Origin: DASSJM01 sp036280655 | GTDB lineage: Bacteria; Actinomycetota; UBA4738; HRBIN12 | Reading direction: 5' to 3' | NCBI GenBank assembly: GCA_036280655.1 | Contig: DASUQI010000010.1 | Location: 54,471 to 118,470 of the forward strand | Length of the DNA stretch: 64,000 bases | Shown here: piece by piece, positions 34,474 to 42,736 of the stretch | Numbering within the stretch: the stretch's first letter is position 1 | Layout: each line of letters starts with the position of its first letter | The notes under the pieces: generated by a model | The model's input: the letters and a program-made list of their open reading frames with translations, nothing else | Database searches by the model: none | What the model was told of the DNA's origin: nothing | Position numbers and translations under genes: made by a program

Positions 34474-34818
34474 ATGGAGAGCACCGCGACCGTCATCACG
34501 GTCACCGACAAGGCCGCCGGCAGGATCCGCCAGCTCGCCGAGAAGGAGGGGCGCCCCGACCCGCTGCTCCGGGTCCGCGTGGTCGCCGGCGGGTGCTCCG
34601 GGTTCGCCTACGAGCTCGGCTTCGCCGACGGGCCCGAACCGGACGACCACGTCGTGCCTGGCGAGGGCGGCGTCCGCGTCCTCGTGGACCCCACGAGCGC
34701 GCCGATCGTCGAGGGCTCGACCCTCGAGTTCAACGACGCGCTGCTCGGCGGCGGGCTCAAGATGCTGAACCCGCGCGCCAAGCACGAGTGCGCGTGCGGC
34801 GATTCCTTCGCGATCTGA
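34474..34818 (+). CDS. HesB/IscA/ErpA-type Fe-S carrier
   Basis: 114 residues. The three conserved cysteines are present: C41 in GGCSGFAYEL and C106, C108 in HECACGDSF at the C-terminus. These A-type carriers deliver [2Fe-2S] or [4Fe-4S] clusters to apo-proteins. It is alone, with no suf genes nearby, which resembles ErpA-type arrangement. Leaderless start inferred from TATCCT-7-ATG. Confidence 0.93.
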   Translation: MESTATVITVTDKAAGRIRQLAEKEGRPDPLLRVRVVAGGCSGFAYELGFADGPEPDDHVVPGEGGVRVLVDPTSAPIVEGSTLEFNDALLGGGLKMLNPRAKHECACGDSFAI

Positions 34819-34830
34819 TCGTCTGAGACG

Positions 34831-34847
34831 GCGGCGCCCGGCGCCGC
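34831..34847. terminator. Bidirectional GC hairpin between convergent genes
   Basis: Perfect GCGGCGC/GCGCCGC stem with a 3-nt loop, 12 nt past the HesB stop and just beyond the stop of the convergent lipoprotein gene. No clear T-tract, common in high-GC actinobacteria. Confidence 0.5.
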
Positions 34848-34852
34848 TTCGC

Positions 34853-35239
34853 TTACGCGACCTCGACCGTTCCGGTCATCTGCGGGTGGAACCGGCAGAT
34901 GAAGCCCGTGCTCTCCGTGACGTCGACGGTCACCGTGGCGGACTCGCCCGCCGCGATCTCCTGGTCGACGCTCCCGTCGTCGAGCGTGAAGGTGTGGGCG
35001 GCGCTGTCGTCGTTCGTGATCGTGACCTCGGTCGGGCCGGAGACGCTGATCGTATTCGGATCGAACGCGAAGTCTGCGATCGTGATCGAGGTCCCTCCGC
35101 CACCGCCACCGGTCTCGGCCGTCTCGCCGCCACCGCCGCCGGTATCGTCGCCGCCCTCGTCGTCACCGCCGCACGCCGCGAGCACCAATGAGAGCGCGAA
35201 CACCCCGGCCAGCAGCCGGAGCCATCTCGCCTTGACCAT
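34853..35239 (-). CDS. Plastocyanin-like cupredoxin lipoprotein
   Basis: 128 residues. Signal peptide with lipobox LAAC (C23), a Gly/Asp-rich spacer, then one cupredoxin domain with copper ligands H82 (AAHTFTLDDG), C115, H118 and M121 (FICRFHPQM). It should be anchored outside the membrane and carry electrons or copper. A GGAGG-like site precedes the ATG in the minus strand. Divergent from the FrhB-like gene. Confidence 0.93.
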   Translation of the reverse strand: MVKARWLRLLAGVFALSLVLAACGGDDEGGDDTGGGGGETAETGGGGGGTSITIADFAFDPNTISVSGPTEVTITNDDSAAHTFTLDDGSVDQEIAAGESATVTVDVTESTGFICRFHPQMTGTVEVA

Positions 35240-35331
35240 CCCGCACCTCCGTCGTCGGGCGAACGGCCAGCCTAGCCCACGGGGCCGAAAAAGGCGGTGC
35301 CACAAGGGGCCTGGCTCGCGTGCGCCCGGAC

Positions 35332-35337
35332 TAGACT
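35332..35337 (+). promoter_or_regulatory. Putative -10 element (TAGACT) of leaderless FrhB-like gene
   Basis: TAGACT ends 6 nt before the ATG at 35344. Confidence 0.45.
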
Positions 35338-35343
35338 GCCGAC

Positions 35344-36501
35344 ATGCCATCGAGCGCCGACAAGACGCAGTGGCGGGAGCTCTACCACGAGGTCGTCCTC
35401 ACCGGCCTGTGCACCGGATGCACCGCCTGCATCGTCGCCTGCCCCTTCCACGTGCTCGGCTACGAGGACGACGTCCCCGTGCAGCTGCAGGAGGACGGAC
35501 CCGACGTCTGTCTGCACGGCGATCGCGGATGCTCGCTCTGCACGCTCGCTTGTCCGCGGTTCCGCGAGTGGGAGACCGAGATCGACCAGCTGCTGTTCGG
35601 GCAGACGCGGAAGCCCGAGGAGGTCATCGGGCAGTACCAGGACATCGTCCTCGCCCGCGCGACCGCGCCCGAGGCGCTCATGCAGGGACAGGACGGCGGG
35701 GTGATCTCGGCGCTGCTGATCTGGGGGCTCCGGAACGGCGAGATCGACGGGGCGCTCACGTCCCGGCTCTCGGACGAGCGGCAGTGGGACGCGGAACCGA
35801 CGGTCGTGACCGACGAGGAGGGCGTGCTCGCGACGGCAGGGTCGCGCTACACGTACTCGGCGAACCCGCTCGCGCTCGTGAAGGCGGCCGAACTGGGGCT
35901 CTCGAAAGTCGCGCTCGTCGGCATGTCCTGCCAGGCGAGCGTCACGGGTTCGATGGCGGCGCGCGGCGTCAACAAGTGGGCGAAGAAGATCGCGTGGACG
36001 TTCGGGCTCCTCTGCTCGAAGAGCTTCACCTACGACGGGCTGATGGTCGAGATCGCGCAGAACCGGCTCGGCCTCTCGCTCGACGACCTCGTCCGCGTGA
36101 ACGTGAAGGGCAAGCTGCTCTTCTACACGCAGGACGGCGAGGAGGTCACCTACTCACTGAAGCAGGCCCACGAGTTCACCCGGCCGGGGTGCCTGCGCTG
36201 TCCCGACTTCGCCGCCGAGCACGCGGACATCTCGTTCGGCGGGCTCGGCCAGAGCGACGGCTGGACGCTCACGATCATCCGCACGGACAAGGGGCGCGAC
36301 CTGTGGGACCGGGCGGCGGCCGACGGCGTCATCGAGTGGCGACCCGGATCCGAGGACGAGGCGGCGATCTCCCTGATGTCCAAGCTCGCCGCGAGGTCGC
36401 GGGCACGGTGGCCGGAGGACACGCCGTGGGCCGAGGCCGGCAGCGTGCCCGAGCCACCCGCCGAGAGCGTGGGGGCCTCGCCGGGCTCGAACCCCGCCTG
36501 A
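35344..36501 (+). CDS. Coenzyme F420 hydrogenase/dehydrogenase beta-subunit (FrhB)-like Fe-S protein
   Basis: 385 residues. Two clusters near the N-terminus: C23-x2-C26-x2-C29-x3-C33-P and C56, C63, C66, C70-P, then the FrhB N- and C-domains (GQDGGVISALLIWGL; SRYTYSANPLALVKAA; GMSCQASVTG; RPGCLRCPDFAAEHADISFGGLG). FrhB-type subunits exchange electrons between Fe-S clusters, FAD and F420 or other acceptors. No hydrogenase subunits are present, so it is probably a stand-alone F420 or ferredoxin oxidoreductase. The C-terminal 40 residues are low complexity. Confidence 0.9.
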   Translation: MPSSADKTQWRELYHEVVLTGLCTGCTACIVACPFHVLGYEDDVPVQLQEDGPDVCLHGDRGCSLCTLACPRFREWETEIDQLLFGQTRKPEEVIGQYQDIVLARATAPEALMQGQDGGVISALLIWGLRNGEIDGALTSRLSDERQWDAEPTVVTDEEGVLATAGSRYTYSANPLALVKAAELGLSKVALVGMSCQASVTGSMAARGVNKWAKKIAWTFGLLCSKSFTYDGLMVEIAQNRLGLSLDDLVRVNVKGKLLFYTQDGEEVTYSLKQAHEFTRPGCLRCPDFAAEHADISFGGLGQSDGWTLTIIRTDKGRDLWDRAAADGVIEWRPGSEDEAAISLMSKLAARSRARWPEDTPWAEAGSVPEPPAESVGASPGSNPA

Positions 36502-36569
36502 CCTGGTCCATCGGGGCCCGGCCCCGGCCGATAATCAGTTGAGCGGCCTCTCGGCCAAGGAGCCGGTGC

Positions 36570-39059
36570 GTGGAGACGATCAGGGCGAGCGAGGAGGCGG
36601 CGGCGCGCCGGGGCGCGACGCTGGAGGCGGTGGCGTTCGCCGCCCAGCGCCTTCTCGAGGAGCCCGACTGGCAGCAGGTGATCCCCGAGATCGTCAAGCG
36701 GCTCGCGGAGGCGGTCGAGGTCTCACGGGCCTACGTGTACGAGAACCGGACCGAGGGCGGCGAGCTCCGCGCCGTACTCCGCGCTCAGTGGGTGACGCGC
36801 GGCGAGCTCGCCGTCGTGACCGAGGGCGCCGAGCTCGGCTACGGGGACCTCGAACGGTGGGTGACCATCCTCGGCGCGGGCCAGATCCTGAGCGGCCCCG
36901 TCTCCGGCTTCCCCGCCGCCGAACGACCCACGCTCGAGGCGCACCAGGTCCGCTCGCTGCTCATCGTCCCGCTCATGGTCGGCGGCGACTGGTGGGGCTA
37001 CATCGGGTTCGACGACTGCGTCGGCGAGCGCGCGTGGGGCCCGGACGAGACCGACGCGCTGCGCGCCGCGGCGGGGACGCTCGCGGCCGCGATCAACCGA
37101 GAGCGCTCGGAGCGTCGGTTGCGCGAGGCCGAGGCGCGGTTCCGATCGATCGTGGAGACGACGCCAGCGATCACGTACCAGGAGCACGAGACGAAGGGGT
37201 ACGACGTCGAGGGCTCGGTCCTGTACGTGAGCCCGCAGGTCGAGCGGATCCTCGGGTACTCCGCCCGCGACTGGGCGGAGATCCCCGGGTTCTGGGCGAG
37301 CCTGCTCCATCCCGACGATCGCGAGGCCGTGATCCGCGAGAGCGAGCGGACCACCCGCACGGGCGAGCCGTATCGGCAGGAGTACCGGATGATCGCCGCC
37401 GACGGCCGGGTCGTCTGGTTCCGGGACGAGTCGGTGCTGATCCACGACGAACAGGGGGGACCCCTGCTGTGGCAGGGCGTGATGGTCGACGTCACGGAGC
37501 GCAAGGAGGCCGAGGCGCAACTGCGCGAGGCCGAGGTCATGTTCCGAACGGTCGTCGAGCACCTGCCGGCCGTCACGTACCGCGAGGCGCTCGACGACCC
37601 GAACCCCGAGCGCTTCTACATGAGTCCCCGCAGCGTCGAGGTCTTCGGCCACACGCCCGAGCAGTGGACCTGGACCCCGGAATTCTGGGAGCAGAACCTG
37701 CACCCCGAGGACCGGGACCGCGTCCTCGCGCTCGACGCGGAGACGAACCGGACCCGCGAGCCGTTCGTGGCCGAGTACCGCTTCCGCAAAGCGGACGGCA
37801 CCTTCGTCTGGATCCACGACGAGGCGACGCTCGTCGAGCGGCCGAACGGCGAGGCGTTCTGGCAGGGGTTCCTGCTGGACATCACGCCCCGCAAGGACGC
37901 CGAGTCCGCGCTCGCGGAAACCGAGGAGCGGTACCGCCTGCTCGTCGAGCGCAGTCCTGTCTCGATCTACGTCCAGGACGTCGACCCCGACACCGGCGGG
38001 TCGGTGACGTCCTACCTCTCGCCCGCGAACGAGGCGCTGATCGGCTACACGGCCGAGGAGGTCGCCGCGGACCCAACGCTGTGGACGCGGCTGATCCACC
38101 CCGACGACCGCGACCGGGTCCTCGCCGCCGACCGTTCGTCCAACGCCGACGGCGGCGAGTTCTCTCTCGAGTACCGCGTGATCCATAAGGACGGTCACGT
38201 CGTGTGGGTGCAGGACGTCGCGACGTTCCGAGCGTCCGGCGACCGCCGCTACTGGCAGGGGTTCATGCTCGACATCACCGAGCGCAAGGAGGCCGAGTCG
38301 AAGCTCGAGCGGGCGCTCGAGGTCGAGCGGGACGCGTCGCAGCGCCTGCGAGCGCTCGACGAGATGAAGAACACGTTCCTGCAGGCCGTCTCCCACGACC
38401 TGCGGACGCCGCTCGCTGCGATCCTCGGGCTCGCGGTGACGCTCGAGCGCGGCGACGTTCAGCTCGGCCCTGCGGAGTCGCGCCACATGGCCGGCCGCAT
38501 CGCCGAGAACGCGCGCAAGCTCGACCGGCTCGTGACGGACCTGCTCGATCTCGACCGGCTCGCGCGCGGCATCGTCGAGCCGAAGCTGCATCCCACCGAC
38601 GTGGGCGAGCTCGTCGAGCGCGTGGTCGCCGTCTCCGACCTCGCGGCGGCGGGCCGGGTGAGCGTCGAGGCGCCGGCGGTCGTGGCGAACGTGGACGGCG
38701 CGAAGATCGAGCGGATCGTCGAGAACCTGCTCGCGAACGCCGCCCGCCACACGCCCGAGGACGCGACCGTCTGGGTGCGGGTCTCGCCCCACGAGGCCGG
38801 CTTGCTGATCGTCGTCGAGGACGACGGGCCGGGCATCCCCGCGGAGATACGGGAGCAGGTGTTCGAGCCCTTCCGGCAGGGACCCCAATCCCCCGATCAC
38901 GCACCCGGCGTCGGCGTGGGGCTCGCCCTCGTCGGCCGGTTCGCCGAGCTCATGGGCGGCCGAGCCTGGGTCGAGGAGCGCGCGGGCGGCGGGGCGTCGT
39001 TCCGGGTCTACCTCGCCGACGGACCGCGGACCTCAGCCGAGGTCGGCACCGCCGGGTAG
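36570..39059 (+). CDS. Soluble GAF-PAS-PAS-PAS hybrid sensor histidine kinase
   Basis: 829 residues without membrane helices. GAF-like domain (about 15-180), three PAS/PAC domains (about 187-313, 320-443 and 450-573; each ends in a WQG...D(V/I)T(E/P)RK PAC signature), HisKA with H609 (AVSHDLRTPL), then HATPase (ENLLANAARH N-box; DDGPGIP; GVGLALVGR). A cytosolic redox, light or ligand sensor is implied. GTG at 36570 with AAGGAG 7 nt upstream. No response regulator is adjacent; the lone receiver protein at 16578 is a possible partner. Confidence 0.92.
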   Translation: METIRASEEAAARRGATLEAVAFAAQRLLEEPDWQQVIPEIVKRLAEAVEVSRAYVYENRTEGGELRAVLRAQWVTRGELAVVTEGAELGYGDLERWVTILGAGQILSGPVSGFPAAERPTLEAHQVRSLLIVPLMVGGDWWGYIGFDDCVGERAWGPDETDALRAAAGTLAAAINRERSERRLREAEARFRSIVETTPAITYQEHETKGYDVEGSVLYVSPQVERILGYSARDWAEIPGFWASLLHPDDREAVIRESERTTRTGEPYRQEYRMIAADGRVVWFRDESVLIHDEQGGPLLWQGVMVDVTERKEAEAQLREAEVMFRTVVEHLPAVTYREALDDPNPERFYMSPRSVEVFGHTPEQWTWTPEFWEQNLHPEDRDRVLALDAETNRTREPFVAEYRFRKADGTFVWIHDEATLVERPNGEAFWQGFLLDITPRKDAESALAETEERYRLLVERSPVSIYVQDVDPDTGGSVTSYLSPANEALIGYTAEEVAADPTLWTRLIHPDDRDRVLAADRSSNADGGEFSLEYRVIHKDGHVVWVQDVATFRASGDRRYWQGFMLDITERKEAESKLERALEVERDASQRLRALDEMKNTFLQAVSHDLRTPLAAILGLAVTLERGDVQLGPAESRHMAGRIAENARKLDRLVTDLLDLDRLARGIVEPKLHPTDVGELVERVVAVSDLAAAGRVSVEAPAVVANVDGAKIERIVENLLANAARHTPEDATVWVRVSPHEAGLLIVVEDDGPGIPAEIREQVFEPFRQGPQSPDHAPGVGVGLALVGRFAELMGGRAWVEERAGGGASFRVYLADGPRTSAEVGTAG

Positions 39060-39200
39060 GCCGCGTCGTGACCGCCCGCTCGATCTCGTCGAGCGGGTCG
39101 ACCACGGCGACATCGGAGAGGTCGCACCATCCGGCCGCACGGAACTCGTCGAGGGCAGACCGGAGTTCGCTCACGCGGATGCCCACCGAGTCGAACGCAT
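39058..39200 (-). pseudogene. Remnant of a LexA-regulated gene, possibly DUF222/HNH endonuclease family
   Basis: Reading leftward from the LexA box, a short frame gives FDSVGIRVSELRSALDEF and then LSDVAVVDPLDEIERAV before it runs into the antisense of the kinase gene. This resembles the first ~45 residues of the repetitive actinobacterial DUF222/HNH proteins, whose start codon normally overlaps such a box. Here the ATG position reads GCG and nothing follows, so it looks like a decayed 5' fragment. The assignment is tentative. Confidence 0.35.
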
Positions 39201-39206
39201 GTTCGA
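39191..39206. promoter_or_regulatory. Actinobacterial LexA (SOS) box
   Basis: TCGAACGCATGTTCGA, a perfect 16-bp palindrome matching the TCGAAC-N4-GTTCGA consensus. On the minus strand a TAAGAT -10 (39212-39207) abuts it, so LexA would cover the transcription start of a leftward transcript. No intact SOS gene follows, only the remnant at 39058-39200. Confidence 0.75.
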
Positions 39207-39300
39207 ATCTTAGTCGATGGGTGTGACACGAGGTCAGCGCCGCGGAAGGACATCCTCCATTCCGCAGGCAACCTCGGCGGGAGCGACTCAGCCCGGTACC

Positions 39301-39316
39301 TCCCGCGATCGCGGGG
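39301..39316 (-). terminator. Possible terminator hairpin downstream of fdxA
   Basis: CCCGC-GATC-GCGGG stem-loop 25 nt past the ferredoxin stop; no T-tract. The 280-bp gap 39060-39340 otherwise contains only the LexA box and remnant. Confidence 0.35.
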
Positions 39317-39340
39317 AACTCGGGAAGAGAAAAGGAACGC

Positions 39341-39670
39341 TCAGCCGATCGTCGGCCAACCGGCGACGACCGGGTGGTCCACGGCCGCCGGGCCCACCTG
39401 GGCGGCGCCTCCGGGCGAGCCCACGCCGCTCACGTCGTCGTTGAACCACTCGGCGTTCACCGGCGTGAACTGCTTCCACTCGGCCGGGACGTCGTCCTCG
39501 TAGAAGATCGCGGTGACGGGGCAGACCGGCTCGCACGCGCCGCAGTCGACGCACTCGTCCGGGTGGATGTACAGCATCCGGGGACCCTCGTAGATGCAGT
39601 CGACGGGGCACTCGTCCACGCAGGCCCGGTCCTTCACATCGATGCAGGGCTCGCAGATCGTGTAGGTCAT
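39341..39670 (-). CDS. fdxA: Seven-iron ferredoxin
   Basis: 109 residues, the FdxA type. Cluster ligands C9, C17, C21, C25 (ACVDECPVDC) and C40, C43, C46, C50 (CVDCGACEPVCP), expected to hold one [3Fe-4S] and one [4Fe-4S] cluster. The family pattern YEGPRMLYIHPDECVDCGAC is intact. It is a low-potential electron carrier for oxidoreductases and P450s. A purine-rich leader with GTTAACAC/GTCAACAC direct repeats precedes an AAGGGG ribosome site. Lies 58 nt downstream of the F420-type oxidoreductase gene and may receive its electrons. Confidence 0.96.
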   Translation of the reverse strand: MTYTICEPCIDVKDRACVDECPVDCIYEGPRMLYIHPDECVDCGACEPVCPVTAIFYEDDVPAEWKQFTPVNAEWFNDDVSGVGSPGGAAQVGPAAVDHPVVAGWPTIG

Positions 39671-39728
39671 CGCGTTTTCCCCTTTTCCACCGTGTTGACC
39701 GTGTTAACCGCCAGTCTACGGCAAGGCC

Positions 39729-40634
39729 TCAGCCGGGTGCCAGGGCCGACAGGGTGGCCTCGATCGAAGCCGCCGTGTCGGCCATGGCCACGGGATAGAC
39801 GACCGGGAGATCGGCCCCCGCCTCGCGGAAGGCCTCGATCCGGTCGCGGGCCTCGTCGCCGATCGCGCAGACGGCGCGGACGAGCGCCTCCGGGTCCTCG
39901 GCCCCGAGCCCCACCTGCTCGAACTGCCGGGCGTACGCGGGGATCGCTGCGTACTGGGCGGCCGCCTCGGCGAGGGCGGGCCACGCCCCCGCCTCGTCCT
40001 CCCCCACCCAGGAGCGGACGTAGACGCCGATCGCGACCTCGCCCGGGTCGCGCCCGGCCGCCTCCGCACCCTCTCGGATCCGTGCGGCCGCGAACGCCAC
40101 GCGTTCGGGCGGACACCAGTTGAGGAGCACCCCGTCGGCCATCTCGCCCGCGAGCCGCATCGCCCTCGGGCCGAGCGCCGAGATCCAGATCGGGACGCGC
40201 GACCCCGGCGCGAGCGTGAGCCTCCGGCGCCCTCCGTCGACCTCCGCGGTCTCGCCGCCGAGGAGCGCGCGGAGGTCGCGGACCCGTTCGCGCAGCCGTT
40301 CGAGCGCGCCTGCCCCGGCGCCGCCGGTCCCGATGCCGAGGATCAGGCGCCCCAGCGAGCGCTCGTGCACCGTCGCTGCGGCCATCGCGGTCAGCATCGT
40401 CGCGCGCGAACCCATCGGGACGACGCCGGTGCCGAGCAACAGGTGGCGCGTCTCGCCGGCGATCGCTCCGAGCGTCACGAACGCGTCGCGCCCGGCGATC
40501 TCGGGCAGGAACAACGCCCCGTATCCCGCGTCCTCGGAGGCCCGCACGATCGCCGCGAGGTCGCCCCACGCCAGCGGGTCGCGGAGGGCGAAGGCCGTGC
40601 CCGACGGTTGTCGCCGCTCGCTCACGGCTGGCAT
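39729..40634 (-). CDS. Luciferase-like, probably F420-dependent oxidoreductase (LLM class)
   Basis: 301 residues of a TIM-barrel LLM flavin/F420 enzyme: ASEDAGYGALFLPEIAGRD, LLLGTGVVPMGSRATMLTAMAAATVHERSLGRLILGIGTGG and ISALGPRAMRLAGEMADGVLLNWCPPE. The MADGVLLNW segment is typical of F420-dependent reductases in actinobacteria. Substrate unknown. It is 58 nt upstream of fdxA on the same strand. An FrhB-like gene a few kb away supports F420 metabolism. Confidence 0.87.
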   Translation of the reverse strand: MPAVSERRQPSGTAFALRDPLAWGDLAAIVRASEDAGYGALFLPEIAGRDAFVTLGAIAGETRHLLLGTGVVPMGSRATMLTAMAAATVHERSLGRLILGIGTGGAGAGALERLRERVRDLRALLGGETAEVDGGRRRLTLAPGSRVPIWISALGPRAMRLAGEMADGVLLNWCPPERVAFAAARIREGAEAAGRDPGEVAIGVYVRSWVGEDEAGAWPALAEAAAQYAAIPAYARQFEQVGLGAEDPEALVRAVCAIGDEARDRIEAFREAGADLPVVYPVAMADTAASIEATLSALAPG

Positions 40635-40645
40635 CGTCCCACGCG

Positions 40646-41290
40646 ATGGAGCCGCTACGGTTCACGACCGAGGACGGCGTCTCGCTCGAGGGCGAGCTCC
40701 GGCTTCCCGAGGACGACCCCCGCGGGTCGGCGGTGATCTGCCACGCCCACCCACGTCACGGCGGGAGCAAGGACCACCCGATCCTGTGGGCGATCCGTAA
40801 CGAGCTCGCTCATCGCGGGTTCGCGGTCCTCGCGTTCAACTTCCGCGGCACGATGGGAAGCGCCGGGACGCACGGCGGCGGCCGCTCGGAGACGAAGGAC
40901 GTCGCGGCCGCGATCGGCCGGGTCAAGCAGGAGGCCGAGGGACCGACCGTGGTCGTCGGGTGGTCGTTCGGCGCGAACGTGGGGCTTCGAGAGGCGCTCG
41001 AGGACGAGCGCGTGGCCGCCCTCGCGCTCGTCGGGCTGCCGCTGGAGCACAAGCTCGAGATCCCGGAGGTCCCGTCGGCGTCCGAGCTCCGGCCGTTCCG
41101 CCTCCCCGTGCTCCTGTTGGCCGGCGAGCACGACGAGTACGCGCCCGAGCCTCGGGTCCGGGAGCTCGCTACCGCCTTCCCGCACTCGGAGGTCGCCATC
41201 GTCCCCGGCACCGACCACTACCTCTGGCGGCACGAACGCGATGCGGCGGCGATCGTCGGAGGGTTCGCCGAGCGGGTGCTGCCGACCTAG
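40646..41290 (+). CDS. Alpha/beta hydrolase (YghU/dienelactone-like short form)
   Basis: 214 residues with the alpha/beta-hydrolase order: oxyanion region AVICHAHPRHGGSKDHP, FNFRGTMGSAGTHGGG, nucleophile elbow VVGWSFGANVG (Ser about 107), late acid LLLAGEHDEYAP and catalytic His in GTDHYLWRHE. This resembles the short CIB/YpfH-like family. Substrate unknown. Starts 11 nt from the divergent LLM gene and overlaps the next, convergent gene by 4 bp. Confidence 0.88.
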   Translation: MEPLRFTTEDGVSLEGELRLPEDDPRGSAVICHAHPRHGGSKDHPILWAIRNELAHRGFAVLAFNFRGTMGSAGTHGGGRSETKDVAAAIGRVKQEAEGPTVVVGWSFGANVGLREALEDERVAALALVGLPLEHKLEIPEVPSASELRPFRLPVLLLAGEHDEYAPEPRVRELATAFPHSEVAIVPGTDHYLWRHERDAAAIVGGFAERVLPT

Positions 41291-41571
41291 GTGGGCGGGT
41301 CGCGGCGCTCCTGGTCCTCGGGGCGCCGCCGCCCGAACGATCGCGCCAGCAGGAACGGCAGGAACAGGATCGTGAACCCGAACAGGCGCGGGAAGACGAA
41401 CACGCCCAGCAGCACGAACGCGAGCGAGCCGGCGACCCACGCGACGGGGCTCGAGTACCAGGGCCGCTCGGGGTCGCCGATCCACCGGTTGCGGAACGCG
41501 ACGATGATCGCGGCGATCGCGATGAAGATCGCCGCAGGGGCCAGGATCAACCCGAGCGTGCCCACGCCCAC
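41287..41571 (-). CDS. Small membrane protein, unknown
   Basis: 94 residues with about three hydrophobic segments (LGLILAPAAIFIAIAAIIVA; VAWVAGSLAFVLLGVFVF; FTILFLPFLLA) and a basic, acidic-ended tail. No family recognised. It follows the dehydrogenase (41575) by 3 nt in the same direction, implying co-transcription. Confidence 0.6.
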   Translation of the reverse strand: MGVGTLGLILAPAAIFIAIAAIIVAFRNRWIGDPERPWYSSPVAWVAGSLAFVLLGVFVFPRLFGFTILFLPFLLARSFGRRRPEDQERRDPPT

Positions 41572-41574
41572 AGC

Positions 41575-42732
41575 CTACGTCTCGGCCGGCAGGAAGTCCC
41601 CCCTGACCTCGACGCCCTCGCGCTCCAGGTCGGCAACGAACGCCTCGGGCTCGAACGCGGTCTCGGGCGGGTGCACGCCCGGCGGGACCCGGCCCTCCGC
41701 CAGCCAGCGGGCGGTGATCGCGATCGGGATCGCCGTGCCGAACGCGCCGGCGGACAGGCCCTCCGGCGCCGGGCGGATCTGCGCGAGCGAGCGGTAGGTC
41801 GCCGGCTCGCCGTCGCGGGTCCCCATCACCCGGACGTCGATCGTCTCTTCGTCGTTCGGCTCCCCCTCCTCGCCGCCATCCCCGCCCAGCCGCTCGAGCG
41901 CCGCGACGAGGACCTCGCGCGGCACGACCGGGCCCGTCGAGGTCATCACCGGATCCCGCGAGGCGAGGCCGGTCTCAACGAGGAACGCGAACCCGTCGTG
42001 GATCGGTCGGGGCAGCGCGAGCCGCCACCGCACGTCGCGGACGCCGGGGATCGTTCGAGGAAGCGTCGCCGGCTCCGAGTGGAGCGTGTACATCGCCGGC
42101 TGCGTCCCGACCGGCTCGGGGAACTCCCATTCGACGACGCCCGAGCCCGCCGGCACCTCGAGCGCCTCCCCGTCCTCGAACACGATCGCCGGAAGCGTGA
42201 ACTCGTCGACGATCGTCTCGGCCGAGTAAGGCACGCCGAACCCGGCGGCGTCCTCGCCGAGGTCGACGGACCCGTCCACCATGTCGATCGAACGCACCGA
42301 GCCCTCGTCGAGCCGGTCGGCGCCGAGTCGCGCGAGCACGTTCGTGATGCCGGGCGCCGAGCCGATCCCCATCACGGCCGAGAGCCCGGCGTCCCGGAAC
42401 CGCTCGTGCAGCTCCCACTGTTTGAGGGTCACGTGGTACAGACCGCCGAGGTCCGCGTAATGGGTCCCGGCCGCGAGCGCCGCTTCCATCACCTCGAGGT
42501 TGAGCCGGTACGGCAAGCACGCCGCGACCGCCGAGACGTCCTTCAGCACCGCCGCGAACTCTCCGGCGTTCGCGTCGAACCCGCGGCCCTCCGCCCCGGC
42601 GCGCTCGGCGACCCGGGCCGCGCGTCCGCCGTCCACGTCGAGGACGAGCAGGTCGGCGTCGCCGTGCCGGGCGAGCAGCACTGCCGCGGCGCTCCCCATC
42701 GCGCCGGCCCCGAGGACTGCGATGCGGCTCAA
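41575..42732 (-). CDS. Saccharopine-dehydrogenase-family protein, lysine-6-dehydrogenase-like
   Basis: 385 residues. N-terminal Rossmann domain (VLGAGAMGSAAAVLLAR) and a central ATHYADLGGLYHVTLKQWEL segment, APGITNVLA and a late AFGTAIPIAITARWLAEGRV helix. The layout resembles lysine 6-dehydrogenase and carboxynorspermidine-synthase-type enzymes more than two-domain saccharopine reductases. With two aldehyde dehydrogenases immediately upstream in the operon, oxidation of lysine to the semialdehyde and then aminoadipate is plausible. Function is inferred from layout only. Confidence 0.75.
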   Translation of the reverse strand: MSRIAVLGAGAMGSAAAVLLARHGDADLLVLDVDGGRAARVAERAGAEGRGFDANAGEFAAVLKDVSAVAACLPYRLNLEVMEAALAAGTHYADLGGLYHVTLKQWELHERFRDAGLSAVMGIGSAPGITNVLARLGADRLDEGSVRSIDMVDGSVDLGEDAAGFGVPYSAETIVDEFTLPAIVFEDGEALEVPAGSGVVEWEFPEPVGTQPAMYTLHSEPATLPRTIPGVRDVRWRLALPRPIHDGFAFLVETGLASRDPVMTSTGPVVPREVLVAALERLGGDGGEEGEPNDEETIDVRVMGTRDGEPATYRSLAQIRPAPEGLSAGAFGTAIPIAITARWLAEGRVPPGVHPPETAFEPEAFVADLEREGVEVRGDFLPAET

Positions 42733-42736
42733 CGGG

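Noticed and set aside
34831..34847. Regulatory palindrome for the lipoprotein gene
   Set aside because: It is downstream of both convergent genes, so a terminator is the simpler reading.
35344..36501. FrhB-like protein as part of a hydrogenase
   Set aside because: No hydrogenase large or small subunit genes nearby; the flanking genes are a lipoprotein and a histidine kinase.
39217..39444. Short plus-strand frame right of the LexA box as an SOS gene
   Set aside because: Arg/Pro/Ser-rich, overlaps fdxA antisense, and the -10 next to the box points the other way.
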